A DNA stretch of 64,000 bases from Mucilaginibacter conchicola (GTDB lineage: Bacteria; Bacteroidota; Bacteroidia; Sphingobacteriales; Sphingobacteriaceae): NCBI RefSeq assembly GCF_003432115.1, contig NZ_QWDC01000001.1:372001-436000 (forward strand), read 5' to 3'. The notes under the pieces were generated by a model. The model had not been told where the DNA came from. It did no database searches and saw only the letters and a program-made list of their open reading frames with translations. Made by a program: the position numbers and the translations under genes. Shown here one piece after another: positions 61,657 to 64,000 of the stretch (the stretch's first letter is position 1; every line of letters begins with the position of its first letter).

Positions 61657-61686
61657 AACAAATACTATGCATGCATAGTATTTGTT
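61657..61686. promoter_or_regulatory. 30-bp perfect palindrome upstream of scoA
   Basis: AACAAATACTATGCA (61657-61671) is followed at once by its exact reverse complement TGCATAGTATTTGTT (61672-61686). It lies 12 bp upstream of the -7 box, so it covers the place of a -33 element: a strong operator candidate. Confidence 0.6.
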
Positions 61687-61698
61687 ATATTAAAAACC

Positions 61699-61706
61699 TA
61701 CATTTG
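61699..61706 (+). promoter_or_regulatory. -7 box TACATTTG for scoAB
   Basis: TACATTTG fits TAnnTTTG and lies 18 bases before the ATG at 61725, just downstream of the palindrome. Confidence 0.6.
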
Positions 61707-61724
61707 CTTTAACCAATTATAAAC

Positions 61725-62420
61725 ATGAATAAAGTAGTGAGCGGGGCCGAAGAGGCCATCAGCGATATAAAAAACGGCATGACTTTAATGCTGGGCGGTT
61801 TCGGTTTATGCGGCCTGCCCGAGAAAACCATACTTGCCTTAGCAGCAAGTGGTATCACTGGTCTTACCTGCATATCCAACAATGCGGGGGTAGATGACTT
61901 TGGTATCGGCTTACTGTTGCGCAACCGGCAGGTTAAGAAAATGATCTCATCTTATGTAGGGGAGAACGCCGAGTTTGAGCGCCAGCTCCTAAGCGGCGAG
62001 CTGGAAGTAGAGCTCATCCCGCAGGGAACATTAGCTACCCGTTGCATGGCGGCAGGCTACGGTATGCCCGCAATTTTCACCCCTGCTGGTATCGGCACAG
62101 AGGTAGCAGAAGGCAAAGAGATCCGCAATTTTAATGGTAAAGATTACCTGATGGAAATGGCCTTTGATGCCGATTTTGCCATTGTAAAAGCTTGGAAGGG
62201 TGATAGCATGGGCAATCTGGTTTACCGGTCAACCGCCCGCAATTTTAACCCTGTAATGGCCATGGCCGGTAAAGTAACCATAGCCGAAGTTGAGGAATTG
62301 GTAGAGCCCGGCGAACTGGATCCTGATCATATCCATACACCAGGTATTTATGTGCACCGCATATTTAAAGGTGAGAACTACGAGAAGAGGATAGAGCAGA
62401 GGACGGTAAGGAAACAATAA
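61725..62420 (+). CDS. scoA: 3-oxoacid CoA-transferase subunit A
   Basis: The 231-residue A subunit of a type I CoA transferase. It begins [21 protein letters not shown] and has [13 protein letters not shown] (residues about 25-37), the glycine-rich CoA-binding stretch of SCOT subunit A, then a Rossmann-like fold with [14 protein letters not shown]. With ScoB it moves CoA between succinyl-CoA and acetoacetate (or a similar oxoacid) in ketone or branched-chain breakdown. The B subunit follows, but 130 bp away because of a repeat insertion. Confidence 0.93.
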   Translation: MNKVVSGAEEAISDIKNGMTLMLGGFGLCGLPEKTILALAASGITGLTCISNNAGVDDFGIGLLLRNRQVKKMISSYVGENAEFERQLLSGELEVELIPQGTLATRCMAAGYGMPAIFTPAGIGTEVAEGKEIRNFNGKDYLMEMAFDADFAIVKAWKGDSMGNLVYRSTARNFNPVMAMAGKVTIAEVEELVEPGELDPDHIHTPGIYVHRIFKGENYEKRIEQRTVRKQ

Positions 62421-62424
62421 TTAT

Positions 62425-62517
62425 GTCATTGCGAGGAGCGTAGCGACGCGGCAATCTCCTCGCTTTTATCTGCATGCGACGAGATTGCCACTCCGCCAGT
62501 TGGCGGATCGCAATGAC
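62425..62517 (+). repeat. Dispersed 93-bp palindromic repeat family B, copy 2, between scoA and scoB
   Basis: It starts GTCATTGCGAGGAGCG and ends CGGATCGCAATGAC, the same length as copy 1 at 2543-2635 and alike over most of its length in the opposite orientation, with the same internal arms (GCAATCTCCTCG/CGACGAGATTGC, CCGCC/GGCGG). Confidence 0.85.
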
Positions 62518-62550
62518 ATACCTTATATAATATTATAAAACATTAAATCT

Positions 62551-63207
62551 ATGTTAGACAAAGAAGGCATAGCCAAACGCATAGCGAAAGAAGTAAAAGA
62601 CGGTTACTATGTTAACCTGGGCATCGGCATACCTACGCTGGTGGCCAACTATATACCCGAAAATATTGATGTGGTACTGCAATCAGAGAACGGCCTGTTA
62701 GGCATGGGCCCGTTTCCGTTTGAGGGCGAGGAAGACCCCGATACTATTAACGCAGGTAAGCAAACCATTACCAAATTACCCGGCTCGGCGGTTTTTGATT
62801 CGGCCATGAGTTTCGGGATGATACGGGCTAAAAAGGTAAACCTCACCATCCTTGGTGCCATGGAAGTATCAGAAAACGGTGATATCGCCAACTGGAAAAT
62901 CCCCGGCAAAATGGTGAAAGGTATGGGCGGCGCTATGGATCTGGTAGCCTCAGCAGAGAATATCATCGTGGCCATGCAGCACGTAAACAAAGCCGGCGAA
63001 TCAAAACTGTTACCCAACTGCACGCTGCCGCTAACCGGCGTAAACTGTGTTAAAAAGATAGTTACCGAACTGGCAGTATTGGATGTGTTGCCTGATGGTG
63101 GTTTCAAGCTATTGGAACGCGCGCCGGGTGTATCTGTTGAAGATATAAAAAAAGCCACCGCAGGTAAACTAATAGTAGACGGCGAAGTACCGGAGATGCT
63201 TGTCTGA
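62551..63207 (+). CDS. scoB: 3-oxoacid CoA-transferase subunit B
   Basis: The 218-residue B subunit carries the catalytic glutamate in VVLQSENGLLGMGPFP (Glu46), the glutamyl-CoA thioester residue of type I CoA transferases, and GMGGAMDLVASAENIIVAM. It should pair with ScoA. It ends GTC TGA ACT, a stop shaped like the tip of the repeat family A. Promoter for scoB alone was not found; read-through past the palindrome at 62425 is needed if it is in one transcript with scoA. Confidence 0.94.
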   Translation: MLDKEGIAKRIAKEVKDGYYVNLGIGIPTLVANYIPENIDVVLQSENGLLGMGPFPFEGEEDPDTINAGKQTITKLPGSAVFDSAMSFGMIRAKKVNLTILGAMEVSENGDIANWKIPGKMVKGMGGAMDLVASAENIIVAMQHVNKAGESKLLPNCTLPLTGVNCVKKIVTELAVLDVLPDGGFKLLERAPGVSVEDIKKATAGKLIVDGEVPEMLV

Positions 63208-63220
63208 ACTGACAAAATTC

Positions 63221-63296
63221 GTCATGCTGAATTTATTTCAGTATCCCACGGATAAGTTAACCTTCTGATGGGGTGCCGAAATAAATTCGGCATGAC
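63221..63296. repeat. Dispersed palindromic repeat family D
   Basis: GTCATGCTGAATTTATTTCA at the left is mirrored by GAAATAAATTCGGCATGAC at the right, 76 bp in all. A single arm of the same kind is at 7320-7346. Confidence 0.8.
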
Positions 63297-63326
63297 GAAC
63301 TGTGTATGTATGTGATGTTCAATTGT

Positions 63327-63369
63327 CAGTTTGCAGGAGTGCGAACTGCAAACTATTGACTGCAAACTT
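63327..63369. repeat. AGTTTGCAG/CTGCAAACT inverted and direct repeats
   Basis: AGTTTGCAG is followed by GAACTGCAAACT and again GACTGCAAAC. A related string CAAAACTGCAAACT occurs at 34989-35002, next to the S9 peptidase stop. Confidence 0.5.
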
Positions 63370-63394
63370 CAACAATATCCCTATATTTACCGCC

Positions 63395-64000
63395 ATGGAA
63401 CGTTTGATAGCACCTTCTGTATTATCTGCCGATTTTGCCAACTTGCAGCGCGATGTTGAAATGATAAACGCCAGCGAGGCCGGTTGGTTCCATGTGGATG
63501 TGATGGATGGCATGTTTGTGCCTAATATCTCATTTGGTTTCCCTGTTATTAAAGCCATCAAGAAATACGCGCAGAAGCCACTTGATGTGCACCTCATGAT
63601 CGTTGACCCAGATCGTTACCTTAAAGATTTTAAAGAAGCCGGTGCAGATAGCATTACGGTACATTATGAGGCTTGTCCGCATTTGCATCGTACTATCCAG
63701 GCCATTAAACAACTGGGCATTAAAGCCGCAGTAGCCGTTAACCCTGCAACCCCTGTTGCTAATTTAAAAGACATTATTGCCGATGTAGATATGGTGCTGG
63801 TAATGTCGGTTAATCCGGGCTTTGGCGGACAAAAATTCATAGAACATACTTACACCAAAGTAGCCGAAGTAAAGACCTTGGCAGCAAACGCCAACCCCAA
63901 CCTTATTATTGAGGTTGATGGGGGAGTAGATGCAAGCAATATCGCCAAACTGGTTGAGGCAGGTGCCAGCGCGCTGGTTGCCGGCAGTTCGGTATTTTCC
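63395..64000 (+). CDS. rpe: Ribulose-phosphate 3-epimerase, partial (3' end outside window)
   Basis: The reading frame starts at ATG 63395 and runs without stop to the window end (202 codons; the family has about 215-225 residues), so only the tail is missing. The protein interconverts ribulose-5-phosphate and xylulose-5-phosphate in the pentose phosphate pathway. Motifs: APSVLSADFANLQRD, the metal/acid-base set FHVDVMDG (His33, Asp35), DVHLMI (His66), MSVNPGFGGQKF and EVDGGV (Asp175). A TATATTTA sequence 6 bases ahead of the ATG is a weak -7 candidate. Confidence 0.95.
   Translation, partial: MERLIAPSVLSADFANLQRDVEMINASEAGWFHVDVMDGMFVPNISFGFPVIKAIKKYAQKPLDVHLMIVDPDRYLKDFKEAGADSITVHYEACPHLHRTIQAIKQLGIKAAVAVNPATPVANLKDIIADVDMVLVMSVNPGFGGQKFIEHTYTKVAEVKTLAANANPNLIIEVDGGVDASNIAKLVEAGASALVAGSSVFS

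Noticed and set aside
62649..63215. 188-codon minus-strand frame
   Set aside because: Complete overlap with scoB on the other strand; scoB has the catalytic SENG motif, the shadow has none.

Overview
The window reads as a chromosomal segment of a Bacteroidota bacterium, most likely family Sphingobacteriaceae (Mucilaginibacter- or Pedobacter-like). The grounds are the TAnnTTTG type -7 promoter boxes; a type IX secretion cargo with a gliding-motility C-terminal domain next to a PorP/SprF partner; many secreted glycoside hydrolases and lipoproteins; a SpmA-SpmB fusion; the Bacteroidota form of Lgt; and several families of dispersed palindromic repeats between genes. No rRNA, tRNA, CRISPR array, insertion sequence, prophage or known defence system was seen. 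Both ends cut genes: ppc on the left, rpe on the right.

Layout. 1-2.6 kb: end of phosphoenolpyruvate carboxylase, a DUF4142 lipoprotein and a DUF4268 protein, with dispersed repeats. 2.6-7.3 kb: a sugar-degrading group (GH3, GH29 fucosidase, SMP-30 lactonase-like). 7.4-13 kb: housekeeping genes (mtaB, lgt, inositol monophosphatase, Nfu, purB). 13.1-19.8 kb: a complete tripartite RND efflux operon behind a TetR regulator. 19.8-22.6 kb: small membrane proteins, a second TetR, an OsmC protein. 22.1-28 kb: a 1464-residue type IX cargo and its PorP/SprF partner. 28.2-34.9 kb: SpmAB-like protein, DinB and OsmC proteins, an OmpA-type outer membrane protein, acetate transporter, gpmA. 35-45.5 kb: S9 peptidase, cytoplasmic histidine kinase, signal peptidase I, GH36-like enzyme, a metal-binding pair (HMA-MauE protein and HMA-AraC regulator), phytanoyl-CoA dioxygenase-like protein. 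45.5-50.6 kb: GH92 mannosidase, then an omega-amidase and methionine-type aminotransferase pair. 50.9-53.5 kb: small lineage-specific proteins in AT-rich DNA with strong hairpins. 53.5-60.9 kb: aspartate kinase, RsiV-like lipoprotein, GNAT, YggS, DUF4296 lipoprotein, mutS2, CE2-type esterase. 61-64 kb: an acidic disordered protein, the two CoA-transferase subunits behind an elaborate regulatory region, and rpe.

Most of the window is ordinary core genome. The parts most worth a second look are the HMA-AraC/HMA-MauE pair with its hexamer repeats, the 30-bp perfect palindrome and GTTCA cluster ahead of scoA, the dispersed palindromic repeats (one supplies stop codons, one is translated at the start of a GNAT gene, one splits scoA from scoB), the hairpin-rich region at 51.5-52 kb, and several genes whose -7 box lies so near the start codon that their mRNAs should be nearly leaderless.
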